Positions 16,812 through 25,330 of a stretch of DNA of 64,000 bases are shown here, piece after piece. The notes beneath the pieces are model-generated. The model was given only the letters and a program-made list of their open reading frames with translations. It did not search any database and was not told where the DNA came from. The stretch's first letter is position 1; each line of letters begins with the position of its first letter. The position numbers and the translations under genes are program-made. The stretch is from Bacteroidota bacterium. Lineage in GTDB: Bacteria > Bacteroidota > Bacteroidia > Chitinophagales > Saprospiraceae. The stretch spans positions 62,001-126,000 of the forward strand of contig JAIUPL010000003.1 of assembly GCA_020160935.1 (NCBI GenBank), given 5' to 3'.

Positions 16812-17036
16812 ATGGAAAGTTACGAAAGCCTTATCCGCGAAGCCCTTGAAATGACTACGCCCCGCGCCAGATACGAACGGGTAATGCAACTCATTGAAAA
16901 GGAAAAACAACTGACAGAATTGCAAGGCTGGATGCAGGCATACAAAACCGCATACGAGGCGCTTCAAAACACGCCAGGAGAAGCCAAACTGGGCAACGTT
17001 CGGGGATTTTTCCCGAAGCCTATACAATCCAATTAG
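16812..17036 (+). CDS. Hypothetical small helical element protein
   Basis: A 74-residue protein (MESYESLIREALEMTTPRAR at the start) with two amphipathic helices and a C-terminal PGEAKLGNVRGFF segment. A longer frame extends upstream to 16308 but its extra residues are Arg/Pro/His-rich and overlap the previous gene, so I reject it. Function unknown. Confidence 0.7.
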   Translation: MESYESLIREALEMTTPRARYERVMQLIEKEKQLTELQGWMQAYKTAYEALQNTPGEAKLGNVRGFFPKPIQSN

Positions 17037-17060
17037 TTCACCATCAAAAACACGCCAAAC

Positions 17061-17450
17061 ATGGATACTCAAAAATTCACACCCGGACCGCTCTTTGCCA
17101 GAGAGAAAGAAACTCGAATGGACGGTTTCGACTGTATTTTGTCCATGGTAGAGAACGCCAACGGCGAGCGCATTTGCCTTTGCGAAAAGGAAGAAGATGC
17201 GATACTCTACGCCGCCGCGCCGGAAATGTTCGCCCGCCTCACACAAGTATTGCCCTACCTGCACAAACTTATCGAAGCCGGCCACGGAGACACAGTTATT
17301 CCTGTCAGCGTGGTTATCAAACGAATTGAAGATGTGATCGCAAAAGCCACGGCAAGCCAAGAACCGACTGAACCCGACTACGACAACCTCGCCCGAGACT
17401 ACAACGACGCCATCGAGGATGCAAGCCAGCCGACGCCGTATGACCCTTAA
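17061..17450 (+). CDS. Phage hypothetical protein with AAAPEM-type motif
   Basis: A 129-residue protein. The stretch CEKEEDAILYAAAPEMFARL followed by helices resembles the NAxLIAAAPEML motif found in many small phage proteins (Ead/Ea22-like). Its role is unknown. The end overlaps the next start (ATGACCCTTAA), suggesting translational coupling. Confidence 0.75.
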   Translation: MDTQKFTPGPLFAREKETRMDGFDCILSMVENANGERICLCEKEEDAILYAAAPEMFARLTQVLPYLHKLIEAGHGDTVIPVSVVIKRIEDVIAKATASQEPTEPDYDNLARDYNDAIEDASQPTPYDP

Positions 17451-17796
17451 CGATTGCATCCACTACAAAACCCGCTACGTCGCCACCCTGGAGCGCCAGG
17501 GTGGCGCGATCAACCGGGAGCGCATACGATACCTGAAAAAAGAACTCGAAACGATGCACCAGAGCGCCGCCCTGATCCAGTACCTGCAATCCGAACTACA
17601 CCGCACCGCCGCCCGCGCCGCCGAACTGAACGAAATGTATTTGGCCGAGTGCCAAACTGAAAGTCTTATTTCTCAACTTTTCATCAAACACCTTTCTCAA
17701 CATGGAAAAAGATCAAGTAGTATCCCCACAGCAACCCTCCGAAAACCTGCCGGCAGCATCCACCGATACCAGCCTCGCTACCAGTCAGCCCGGTAA
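17443..17796 (+). CDS. Hypothetical helical protein overlapping two neighbours
   Basis: A 117-residue frame starting MTLNDCIHYKTRYVATLERQ inside the previous gene's last codons. Residues 1-80 look like a real helical protein (RIRYLKKELETMHQSAALIQ). The last 30 residues overlap the next gene by 95 bp and are Ser/Arg/Pro-rich, so the native end may differ or the overlap may be tolerated. No family recognised. Confidence 0.55.
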   Translation, partial: TLNDCIHYKTRYVATLERQGGAINRERIRYLKKELETMHQSAALIQYLQSELHRTAARAAELNEMYLAECQTESLISQLFIKHLSQHGKRSSSIPTATLRKPAGSIHRYQPRYQSAR

Positions 17797-18214
17797 AAAA
17801 GAAGTTCAGATTGTCGGCATGGAAGAAATGACAGCCGCGGTCGAAAAGGCCAAAAACCTGGGAGACGTAGCCAAATTGAAGGTCGGAACGATCAACCTGA
17901 AATCCGAATACCTGAGTTTCGAAACGCCGGGTGAGAGCATTCGCCGGGTATTCCTGGGTTTCACGCTTCGCATGAGTGTCGACCCGGCAACAGCGGAAGA
18001 AAAAGGGCTTGTACCTGCCGCCCAACTGTACGACCCTGAAACGGAAACGATCAACGTCTGCATGCAAACCGTACTGTGCGGCGTCCTGCACGAAGTCGGC
18101 TACCCGCGCGGCGCAGCGCTTCAAATTACCTATAAAGGCGACAAAAAGGGCAAAAACGGTCTGAAATACCAGGACTTCGACATCCGGGCACTGGTACCAG
18201 AAGCAGCCGAGTAA
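17702..18214 (+). CDS. Probable ssDNA-binding or recombination-associated protein
   Basis: A 170-residue protein with a disordered acidic N-terminus (1-40) and an OB-like beta-rich remainder ending ALQITYKGDKKGKNGLKYQD with FDIRALVPE. The VxIxYxGKKKxKNGxxYxDF pattern is common in phage ssDNA-binding proteins. It sits immediately before the YqaJ-type exonuclease, where phages place an annealing or ssDNA-binding protein. The function is inferred from this pattern and position. Confidence 0.6.
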   Translation: MEKDQVVSPQQPSENLPAASTDTSLATSQPGKKEVQIVGMEEMTAAVEKAKNLGDVAKLKVGTINLKSEYLSFETPGESIRRVFLGFTLRMSVDPATAEEKGLVPAAQLYDPETETINVCMQTVLCGVLHEVGYPRGAALQITYKGDKKGKNGLKYQDFDIRALVPEAAE

Positions 18215-18266
18215 CAACCGGCCAGCCCCAAAAAACCATTTTCAATTTCAATCAATCCACGCAGCA

Positions 18267-18995
18267 ATGAACAAATCTTTTCGCATCCCCGACAATATGC
18301 TTTTCGACGGTCAGATACCGGCCAGCGCGGCAGGTATGGAATTGGCAACCATGAAAGCCGTAGAAAGCGGGCTATCTGAGTGGCAACGCGCCCGTTTGGG
18401 AAAAATTACCGGTAGTTGTTTCAATCGTGTGACGCGCGGCAGAGGTGGGAAGGGTTGGAGCCAAACAGCAGAAACATACCTGTACGATCTTATCGGTGAA
18501 TGGATGACTATGCAACCGGCCAGTAAGTTCACCGGTAACCGAGCAACCGAATGGGGCGAATTATGGGAGCCGCAAGCCATCAACGAATACCAGTTTCGTA
18601 CCGGCCGGAAAGTGAATAGAGGTAAGTTTTACCGTGCTGAAAAGTTCCGATTGGTGGGATGCACACCGGATGGGGTAGGGAAGCGAGGCCTTGAGGTCAA
18701 GTGTCCGCTATCCTACAAAAACCACTTGCGGACGCTGATCAGTAAGGAAATTCCAAGCGAATATCAAGATCAAGTGAACGGCCACATGCTTTGTACTGGC
18801 CGAAAAAAATGTGATTTCGTTTCGTTTCACCCGGAAATGAAACGAAAAGAATGGCAGATGATCGTGATTGAAACCGATTGGAATAAACTCGAAATGGAAG
18901 AGTTAAGCGACCGGCTTTTTGAATTTGAAACGTGGCTTATTTCTCACCTCGACGAACTAGATATTGACTGGAGAAACCCTAATTATTTCAATTAA
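18267..18995 (+). CDS. YqaJ-like viral recombinase / lambda-type exonuclease
   Basis: A 242-residue nuclease that would resect linear DNA during phage recombination. PD-(D/E)xK residues are visible: Glu in GNRATEWGELWEPQAINEYQ near 95, Asp in GCTPDGVGKRG near 133 and LEVKC near 142. Arg/Ser in ITGSCFNRVT near 48 match the YqaJ opening. With the previous gene it forms a Red-like pair, although no RecT or Erf annealase is seen. The length is normal for the family. Confidence 0.88.
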   Translation: MNKSFRIPDNMLFDGQIPASAAGMELATMKAVESGLSEWQRARLGKITGSCFNRVTRGRGGKGWSQTAETYLYDLIGEWMTMQPASKFTGNRATEWGELWEPQAINEYQFRTGRKVNRGKFYRAEKFRLVGCTPDGVGKRGLEVKCPLSYKNHLRTLISKEIPSEYQDQVNGHMLCTGRKKCDFVSFHPEMKRKEWQMIVIETDWNKLEMEELSDRLFEFETWLISHLDELDIDWRNPNYFN

Positions 18996-19030
18996 CCCGC
19001 CCGCACCTGGGCATAATCATTCAAAACACG

Positions 19031-19762
19031 ATGTCACAAAAAGTAAAAATCTACCGCCACCCAGCAGACCGTTCTACGATCATTGTCGAGACGGAAAACG
19101 TCACGATTACCTATGTGAATGACAGTGAAGATGAGGCCACGAAAAAAATGGAGGAATTGAAGAAGGTTGACCCTGCATTATTCGACAAAACATTTCAAGA
19201 ACTCAAAGAAGTCTGGGAGCCGGACATCAACCCCGTCAACGAACGCCTTTTGCAGTGCCTGAAAGAATACCGTTCCGCACAGCGCCAAATACTCGAAAAG
19301 TGGTCAGAAGGCGATCACCATGTAAAAGCAAGGCTATGGAAGGACTTGCACCAATGCGAAGATGCCGCAACGGAGGCAATCGAAATCGCAGAAGGCTGGG
19401 AGATTCAAGCGAGAACCACGCCGACAGGTTTGATCAATTCGGCACTCATTGCGGCCACTCGTAATGCACCTATTGGAACAGGTATTACCCAAAAAGCCTT
19501 ATCGGAATTGCTTGAAAGCCTCCAGCCGGAGCCCCATTTTTTGAGCACAAGCGACCCTCGTATTCACGCATTCGTAAAGGCCTCCAAATTCGCCATGCGC
19601 CTGTTATCTCAAAATTCAGACGATGCAGTAGCGCAGGTTTGTGTAGAACAACTTGCCAAAGCCATTGAGGGGGTAACCATCTATGGCACCGGCCCAATGA
19701 TCCAGGAGCGCCCGCGTCCAGAAGATGGCTCATACTACACAAGACACACCGACGACTTTTAA
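19031..19762 (+). CDS. Hypothetical element protein
   Basis: A 243-residue protein. Residues 1-40 are beta-rich (VKIYRHPADRSTIIVETENV), 40-130 long helices (NERLLQCLKEYRSAQRQILE), and 150-225 further helices. No enzyme motif or membrane segment. It lies between the exonuclease and DUF5675 genes, so a link to DNA metabolism is possible but not shown. Confidence 0.7.
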   Translation: MSQKVKIYRHPADRSTIIVETENVTITYVNDSEDEATKKMEELKKVDPALFDKTFQELKEVWEPDINPVNERLLQCLKEYRSAQRQILEKWSEGDHHVKARLWKDLHQCEDAATEAIEIAEGWEIQARTTPTGLINSALIAATRNAPIGTGITQKALSELLESLQPEPHFLSTSDPRIHAFVKASKFAMRLLSQNSDDAVAQVCVEQLAKAIEGVTIYGTGPMIQERPRPEDGSYYTRHTDDF

Positions 19763-19790
19763 TCAATTATCACTCAATCACACTTCATTT

Positions 19791-20297
19791 ATGCTACTCA
19801 AAACGACAATCATCCACGAAACCCATGTTGCCACGGTTTCTATTTTGGAAATCGACGGCGTTTTCTTCGGTTTCATTCTCGAAGACGGTTTCCGCGAAAA
19901 CAAAGTGCCCGGCGAAACCCGAATTCCGGGAGGCCGCTACCGGATTCTTCCACGCACAGAAGGCAAGTTCTACACCAAATACAAGAGCCGTTTCAAACAC
20001 CGGTTTGTGCCGCATTTACAGGATGTGCCAGGTTTTACCTTCATTCTCATGCACATCGGCAACGGCCCAGACGATTCGCGCGGCTGTCTGCTCGTCGGGC
20101 GCCAGTGGATATATACCGGAAACTCACATTGCATCGGCAACTCGAGTGAAGCATACCAACGACTGTACGAAACCATCGAGGGGGCGCTTCTCCGAAAAGA
20201 AGAGGTCTGGATTGTAGTCGACCGTACTCCAATGAAAGACCGGATTTCAGTCGGCCAGCCCGCCCCAGCAGCCCACACCGCCGCCACTATTCTTTAA
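19791..20297 (+). CDS. DUF5675 family protein
   Basis: The 168-residue protein has the DUF5675 core: FILEDGFRENKVPGETRIPG, GRYRILPRTEGKFY, FVPHLQDVPGFTFILMHIGN and DSRGCLLVG near 50-110. The family is widespread in phages and bacteria, with unknown function. The start at 19791 follows the recurrent leader TCAATCACACTTCATTT. A 24-residue membrane peptide gene follows directly, so a role at the envelope or in lysis is possible. Confidence 0.87.
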   Translation: MLLKTTIIHETHVATVSILEIDGVFFGFILEDGFRENKVPGETRIPGGRYRILPRTEGKFYTKYKSRFKHRFVPHLQDVPGFTFILMHIGNGPDDSRGCLLVGRQWIYTGNSHCIGNSSEAYQRLYETIEGALLRKEEVWIVVDRTPMKDRISVGQPAPAAHTAATIL

Positions 20298-20318
20298 CCG
20301 ATTCAACACGCTTCATTT

Positions 20319-20393
20319 ATGAAATTCTTAATCATTGCAACAATCCTTTTTGCGCTCGGGTGGGCGCTCTCACTCCTTCTCAAAAAAAGATAG
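20319..20393 (+). CDS. 24-residue membrane peptide
   Basis: The peptide MKFLIIATILFALGWALSLL plus LKKR is a single membrane span with positive C-terminus. The start follows the operon's own leader motif (CAACACGCTTCATTTATG), and the stop lies 4 bp before the next start, so it is likely translated. It could be a holin-like or regulatory peptide, or a short anchor. Confidence 0.6.
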   Translation: MKFLIIATILFALGWALSLLLKKR

Positions 20394-20397
20394 GGGT

Positions 20398-20691
20398 ATG
20401 AAAAAACAGACTGAAACAACCGGGTATATCTCGAAATCCGGCAAAAACGGACTGTACAAGATAGTAGCGCGCTTCACAACCCCCGAGGGAGTGAAGCGCG
20501 TGAAACTTGAAACGTTCGGGGATTCACCAGTGCAATTCTGGGTAGACGAGTCAAAACTATGCAGACCTCCAGCGCCGGAGCGTCGCCTCGGCGAAGCAAC
20601 AAAAGTTTGCTGGGAATGCGGTACCGAATTCACGTACAGAGAATGCCAATACCTGGGCGGCACATGGTCAGAAGATTATTGCGGCTGCTAA
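20398..20691 (+). CDS. Small protein with C-terminal zinc-ribbon-like cysteines
   Basis: A 97-residue protein (MKKQTETTGYISKSGKNGLY start). The C-terminus has CWECG, then C in RECQYLGG and a final CGC, arranged like a zinc ribbon or knuckle. N-terminal beta strands (YKIVARFTTPEGVKRVKLET) may form an OB-like or SH3-like fold. Nucleic acid binding is a guess. Confidence 0.68.
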   Translation: MKKQTETTGYISKSGKNGLYKIVARFTTPEGVKRVKLETFGDSPVQFWVDESKLCRPPAPERRLGEATKVCWECGTEFTYRECQYLGGTWSEDYCGC

Positions 20692-20721
20692 TCCAACTCA
20701 ATCACATACACGCCTCCAATC

Positions 20722-21768
20722 ATGAAAAAAATCCTCCAACATCCTGAAACCGGCATCAACCTCGTGTGCCTTGTCATTTCCGCGCTCGCGCCGGCGCTTG
20801 CCATCGGCGCCACGGTTGGGCTACCGACCGGCCTTGCCATCGCCCTGGGCCTTGCAGCCACCATTACAGCGCAACGGCACAATTCGGCCAGCGTACGCAA
20901 TCAGTACCGGGTGGGCGCGTGGATTATCCGGATTTTTTCAGGCTGCTTCGAACAAATGGCATACAGCGACCAATTCGCACAGCGCCCGTCGCTGCCTTTT
21001 GACCTGTCGGCCACCACCTGGGCATGGATAGCCACGTTTTTCATGGCTGCGCTAGATCTGTGGGCGCTTTCTGCAACCTCCAGCAAAGCCAGCGCCGCCG
21101 CCGAGGCCAAAGCCGAGGAAGAGAGTTACGCCCGGGTCGAACGCATGCAACAAGAGAAGGAACGGGCCGAGGCGGAGCGCCGCAAAATGGAACTCGACGC
21201 GCAGTTGGAGATCGAGCGAGTCAAAGCGGAGGCAGAAGCCCGGAAGGCGGAAAAAGAAGCGGAAGCCAGGGCGGAAATAGCCCGAGCGCAGGCGGAAGCA
21301 GCACGGAAACAGGCGGAAGCGGACGCGGAAGCCCGGAAGGCTGAGGCGGAAGCCAAGCGACGCCAGGCGGAAATCGACGCGGAAACCCGGAAGCGTGAAG
21401 CGGAAGCAGCGGAAAGGAAGGCGGAAGCCGAGCGGAAAGAGCGGAAGGAGCAAGCGGAAGCCCGGAAGCGCGAAGAGGAAGAGAAACGGAAGGCGGAAGC
21501 GGCGGAAAAGGCTGAAAATGAACGGATTGAACGCGAAAGGGTAGAGGCTGAACGCCGCGAAGCGGAAGCCGCACGCAAACAGGCGGAAGCAGGAGCGGAA
21601 ATGAAAAACCGATGGGCGGAAGCCAGCACCGACGAGCGCCGGAAATTGATCGAAGAAGCGGAAGCGAAAATTGAAGCGGAAACCGGACGGAAGGCAACCA
21701 GGGCAGAAGTGGCTGCCAGGCTCGGAACAACGGACCGAACCGTAAGAACCTATGCAAACGCAGCCTGA
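20722..21768 (+). CDS. Membrane-anchored long coiled coil with C-terminal helix-turn-helix
   Basis: The 348-residue protein has two or three membrane segments in residues 10-120 (INLVCLVISALAPALAIGAT; WAWIATFFMAALDLWALSAT), then about 190 residues of Ala/Glu/Lys/Arg-rich coiled coil full of KAEAE and RKAEAE units (residues 125-310). It ends in RKATRAEVAARLGTTDRTVR, which looks like a helix-turn-helix. The layout suggests a DNA-tethering membrane protein. The DNA repeats CGGAA many times, as does the gap at 31.85-32.0 kb. Confidence 0.8.
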   Translation: MKKILQHPETGINLVCLVISALAPALAIGATVGLPTGLAIALGLAATITAQRHNSASVRNQYRVGAWIIRIFSGCFEQMAYSDQFAQRPSLPFDLSATTWAWIATFFMAALDLWALSATSSKASAAAEAKAEEESYARVERMQQEKERAEAERRKMELDAQLEIERVKAEAEARKAEKEAEARAEIARAQAEAARKQAEADAEARKAEAEAKRRQAEIDAETRKREAEAAERKAEAERKERKEQAEARKREEEEKRKAEAAEKAENERIERERVEAERREAEAARKQAEAGAEMKNRWAEASTDERRKLIEEAEAKIEAETGRKATRAEVAARLGTTDRTVRTYANAA

Positions 21769-21770
21769 AT

Positions 21771-22274
21771 ATGGAAAGGTTATTTGACACGCTATTCAGC
21801 GGTTACGATCAGCCCGTCCTTGATGTCGAAGCCGTAAGATTCAACATTTCCGTGATTTCCTACAAAGGTTGTGAAGGTCCGGACAGTAGAATCGAAAAGA
21901 CCTGGCATGATCTGAAATTCACCCAGATACGCGGCAGGTGGTGGTACTTCCGGCGAGTAGCAGCCAAAATGCAATTGGAAAACCCGTTTCGAGTGTATTG
22001 CTTTCAGATGCACAGAACCCTAAACGAACAAGACGCGACCAAAGCCAAGATCAAACGCCTGATCGACAAACAGCGTTCCGCAAAAGCCAAAATCACAGAG
22101 ATAACGAACAAAATCGAACACGCCCGAGCAAATTGGAATCGCCTTTTCCCGATCGAGGAAGACGACAACTACAAAGCAGCCATGTCAAAGGTTTTCCAAA
22201 AACGGCAAGATGTGGCAGACCTGCAAAAAGAAATCGACGAGTTGACCGCATCCACTCAAAACCAACCTAAGTAA
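21771..22274 (+). CDS. Hypothetical protein with C-terminal coiled coil
   Basis: A 167-residue protein starting 3 bp after the previous stop. Residues 1-80 look globular (TWHDLKFTQIRGRWWYFRRV). Residues 85-160 form a charged coiled coil (KAKIKRLIDKQRSAKAKITE, VFQKRQDVADLQKEIDELTA). No family recognised. It may act with the preceding coiled-coil protein. Confidence 0.7.
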   Translation: MERLFDTLFSGYDQPVLDVEAVRFNISVISYKGCEGPDSRIEKTWHDLKFTQIRGRWWYFRRVAAKMQLENPFRVYCFQMHRTLNEQDATKAKIKRLIDKQRSAKAKITEITNKIEHARANWNRLFPIEEDDNYKAAMSKVFQKRQDVADLQKEIDELTASTQNQPK

Positions 22275-22293
22275 CCATAATCAACGCGCTTCA

Positions 22294-23028
22294 ATGAAAC
22301 TTCTCGATGTATACAGCGGGGCTGGCCTCGCTGCAATTGGTTACAAACAAGCCGGATTCCATGTAACAGGAATAGATATAGAAAAGAAATCCTGCTATGC
22401 CGGTGATACCTGGGTTCAGGCCGACGCGCTGGAAGTGCTTTCAGACCTGGATTACTGCCGACAATTTGACGCAATACATACCAGCCCACCATGTCAGAAG
22501 TATACGCAATCAACCGCAATGTTCCGCGCAGCCGGAAAAGAATACGCAGACCTGATTAAACCTACACGGATTGCACTCGAAAAAATCGGGCTCCCCTATA
22601 TAATCGAAAACGTGCCAACAGCGCCAATCCGGCCAGACATCGTGCTACACGGGTGGATGTTCAACCTCAACGTAATGCGAAAAAGGCATTTTGAGTTAGG
22701 CAACTGGTGGATGATGCAACCTGGTGTAAGGCAGAGAAAAGGGAGCGTCAAAAACGGCGATTTTATAACAATTATAGGAAAGCAAGGATACAAAAAATAC
22801 AAAGGATTGCCGAAAGGGTGGCGTCCAAAATTCGATCAGGGGACAGGCCTTAAAACCTGGCATTTTTCCATGGGCATACCGGAAGAGTATAAATTCCGAG
22901 ACGTTGAAATATCGGAGGGTATTCCACCAGCATACGCAAAATATATAGGTGAACACCTATACGAATTTCTGATTAAAACCGCCCCTCATGGCTCAAAAAC
23001 GCAGCCTGGGCGGGTTTCTATCACATGA
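22294..23028 (+). CDS. C5-cytosine DNA methyltransferase-like protein
   Basis: A 244-residue SAM-dependent methyltransferase. Motifs: DVYSGAGLAAIGYKQAGF (motif I) at 5-22, TSPPCQKYTQ (PCQ catalytic loop) near 70, YIIENVP (ENV) near 105 and MRKRHFELG (RxRxF, motif VIII) near 128. It is short for a C5-methyltransferase, with a small target-recognition region, which is usual for phage versions. No cognate endonuclease is nearby, so protection against host restriction or regulation is likely. Confidence 0.83.
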   Translation: MKLLDVYSGAGLAAIGYKQAGFHVTGIDIEKKSCYAGDTWVQADALEVLSDLDYCRQFDAIHTSPPCQKYTQSTAMFRAAGKEYADLIKPTRIALEKIGLPYIIENVPTAPIRPDIVLHGWMFNLNVMRKRHFELGNWWMMQPGVRQRKGSVKNGDFITIIGKQGYKKYKGLPKGWRPKFDQGTGLKTWHFSMGIPEEYKFRDVEISEGIPPAYAKYIGEHLYEFLIKTAPHGSKTQPGRVSIT

Positions 23029-23054
23029 CCATCACATAATCAACACGCTTCAAT

Positions 23055-23912
23055 ATGGTACTGCAACAAACATCAAAGCGCCTCATTGCATTCGCCTACT
23101 ACGGCGGCAAAAACCGGCACCTCAATGACATTCTACCGCTTTTGCCGGCAGCCGATCATTACTGCGAATGCTTCGCTGGATCCGCGGCAGTCCTGCTCAA
23201 CAGGGCGCCCAGCCCGATTGAAACACTCAATGATTTAAACGGCGATATCGTCAATTTTTTTCGGGTGTTACGGGATGAGCCAGAGCGGCTAATTTCCGGG
23301 CTTTCGCTTACGCCATACGCCCGTGAGGAATTCTACCAGGCCTGGGAGCCATGTGACGACCCGGTCGAGCAGGCCCGCCGGTTTTTCATCAGGGCTACGA
23401 TGGACTACGCGAAGGCCGGAGCGAAGAAAGACCGGTCGTTTTCCACCAATGCAACCTATGACAAGAGCCAATTTTGTTACGCTCCATGGAACTTCCTGAG
23501 TAAAGTTGAAGGGTTACCCGAACTGGTCAAAAGGCTTCAAAACGTACAGATCGAGAACCGGCCAGCCATTGAGATCATCCAGAAATACGGGCGACGCGGC
23601 ACACTCATCTATGCCGATCCGCCTTACCTCCCTGAAACACGAACAAGTAGCAATGACTATCTGCACGAAATGACCATCGGGCAGCATTACGAACTTTCCC
23701 GAGTACTCAACGAAACCTCTGCGATGGTAGCACTTTCCGGTTATGACAGCCCAGTAATGGATGATCTCTACCCGCCCACCCACTGGCACAAAACCGGTTT
23801 CAAAAAGCGCCGGGTACCAATGTCCAGGACAGGGACGCTCAAACGGCAGGAAGTGCTTTGGACGAATTACGACCCGACCAAGATCATTCAAGGACAAACG
23901 AAACTTTTCTAA
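23055..23912 (+). CDS. D12-class (Dam-like) DNA adenine methyltransferase
   Basis: The 285-residue protein has FAYYGGKNRHLNDILPLLP (SAM motif I) near 12-30, ECFAGSAAVLLN near 37, NDLNGDIVNFFRVLRDEP near 58 and YADPPYLPETRT (catalytic DPPY) near 190, the D12-class order. It would methylate adenine N6. It is the second of two orphan methyltransferases in tandem. The target sequence cannot be read from the protein. Confidence 0.9.
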   Translation: MVLQQTSKRLIAFAYYGGKNRHLNDILPLLPAADHYCECFAGSAAVLLNRAPSPIETLNDLNGDIVNFFRVLRDEPERLISGLSLTPYAREEFYQAWEPCDDPVEQARRFFIRATMDYAKAGAKKDRSFSTNATYDKSQFCYAPWNFLSKVEGLPELVKRLQNVQIENRPAIEIIQKYGRRGTLIYADPPYLPETRTSSNDYLHEMTIGQHYELSRVLNETSAMVALSGYDSPVMDDLYPPTHWHKTGFKKRRVPMSRTGTLKRQEVLWTNYDPTKIIQGQTKLF

Positions 23913-23932
23913 ATCAGTAAATACGCTTCACC

Positions 23933-24202
23933 ATGCTCACTATCTGTATCAACGACGATCAACTCCTACCCCTCGTAGCCGCCCTCGACGCGCGCGAACG
24001 CTACCTCGCCGGTATTGCTCAGCGTCAACTCGAATACAAAGCGACCGAAACGAGGAACAAAAAACTGGAAGCAATTGAGAAAGAACGGTGGATTATCGAA
24101 GGGCTTAAACATAGAATAATCGGAGAGTCAATTCTGCAAAGCCGAAACAGATCGATTGTTGAACCAGCCGCGGCGCCGGCGCAAAACGAATCAGAACAAT
24201 GA
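23933..24202 (+). CDS. Hypothetical helical protein
   Basis: An 89-residue protein with charged helix ERYLAGIAQRQLEYKATETR and a disordered Ala/Pro tail. Its end overlaps the DUF1643 gene by 4 bp (ATGA), so the two are translationally coupled. Function unknown. Confidence 0.68.
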   Translation: MLTICINDDQLLPLVAALDARERYLAGIAQRQLEYKATETRNKKLEAIEKERWIIEGLKHRIIGESILQSRNRSIVEPAAAPAQNESEQ

Positions 24203-24708
24203 AAAGAGACAAAAACATCATTTCAGGTGCAACATTTTCCCCTTGCCGAAAATACCGTTACGTGCTTTTCCGGATATGGGATGAAAGTAAACCGATGGTA
24301 ATGTTTATCGGCCTGAATCCATCCACGGCAAACGAAAAATCCAACGACCCTACAATTCGACGGGTGATGAGTATGGCTCAGGCGTGGGGGTTTGGTGGAG
24401 TGTACATGATGAACCTGTTTGCACTTGTCACGCCCTATCCTTTCGAATTGAAATCATACCGCGATCCAGTGGGTTTAAACGACGAATACTTGGAAGCCGT
24501 TTCGGCAAACTGCAAGGAGATCATTTTCGCCTGGGGGGCATTCAAAATCGCCAAACAGCGTGCAGTACAGGTTTCAACAATGTTTCCAGAAGCAAAAGTA
24601 AAGGCGCTCGCGATCAATAAAGACGGCTCACCCAAACACCCGCTTTACGTCCGAACTGATACAGTGCCTGTAAAATTCATTCAAATTCAAACACAGACAA
24701 ACCAATGA
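24199..24708 (+). CDS. DUF1643 family protein
   Basis: The 169-residue protein carries the DUF1643 signature MVMFIGLNPSTANEKSNDPT, then IRRVMSMAQAWGFGGVYMMN and AWGAF near 115. The family is common in phages and mobile elements and its biochemical role is unknown. It is coupled by ATGA overlaps on both sides. Confidence 0.9.
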   Translation: MKRDKNIISGATFSPCRKYRYVLFRIWDESKPMVMFIGLNPSTANEKSNDPTIRRVMSMAQAWGFGGVYMMNLFALVTPYPFELKSYRDPVGLNDEYLEAVSANCKEIIFAWGAFKIAKQRAVQVSTMFPEAKVKALAINKDGSPKHPLYVRTDTVPVKFIQIQTQTNQ

Positions 24709-24950
24709 GTTACCAACAAGAAGTACTTGACGTCAAAGCCCTGGGCGACCGAATCGGCTACGGCAACATGATGAAAATCGCCTGCGTAATCTGGCGCGAC
24801 ATGCTACGAAAAGACGGAATCCCCGAAGGCGCTCACATCCCGGTGGGCAAAGGCTGCATCAAACCGGAAGATTGGGAATGGATAAAAACCGGACTCGATA
24901 GAGCAGAAAAAAGAGTCATTTCAATCATTCAAAACAACACTCAATTATGA
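24705..24950 (+). CDS. Hypothetical small element protein
   Basis: An 81-residue protein (MSYQQEVLDVKALGDRIGYG start) with GYGNMMKIACVIWRDMLRKD in the middle. Coupled by overlaps to DUF1643 upstream and to the next gene downstream. No family recognised. Confidence 0.7.
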   Translation: MSYQQEVLDVKALGDRIGYGNMMKIACVIWRDMLRKDGIPEGAHIPVGKGCIKPEDWEWIKTGLDRAEKRVISIIQNNTQL

Positions 24951-25300
24951 ATAATGAAACTGAACCACAAACCCCACAAACCCCACAAACACACCTCGCC
25001 GACCACATCTATTCGATGCACACAGCCATCACCAAACTCTGCATGGAGCGCTGGTTCCAACTCGCCAAAGACGAGTTAGAACCGGAGAAAATCGAACAGG
25101 TAAAGGCGTTGCTGCAAGAGGTCGAAGACCGATTGATGTACGCAAAAAGTTGCTGCTACTGGATCGAAAACGAGAAAGACCTGCCGATACAAAATGTGAT
25201 TGTTCATGCGAAATTCGTCAACACGAATTACGTGGTCGAAAACCCGCTGCTACTCGGGAAATGGAAAGACGATGAACAGGACGAAACCACCATCAACTGA
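24947..25300 (+). CDS. Hypothetical element protein
   Basis: A 117-residue protein. Residues 1-16 are a PQTPQTPQT repeat, probably disordered. Residues 20-75 are helical (KDELEPEKIEQVKALLQEVE) and the rest mixed. Overlaps the previous gene by 4 bp. No family recognised. Confidence 0.68.
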   Translation: MNNETEPQTPQTPQTHLADHIYSMHTAITKLCMERWFQLAKDELEPEKIEQVKALLQEVEDRLMYAKSCCYWIENEKDLPIQNVIVHAKFVNTNYVVENPLLLGKWKDDEQDETTIN

Positions 25301-25330
25301 AATCCATCACAATCAAACCACGCAATCATT

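Noticed and set aside
21052-21790. Antisense Ser/Phe/Arg-rich frames over the coiled-coil gene
   Set aside because: Reverse complement of GCG-GAA-GC repeats gives open frames; no biological sense.
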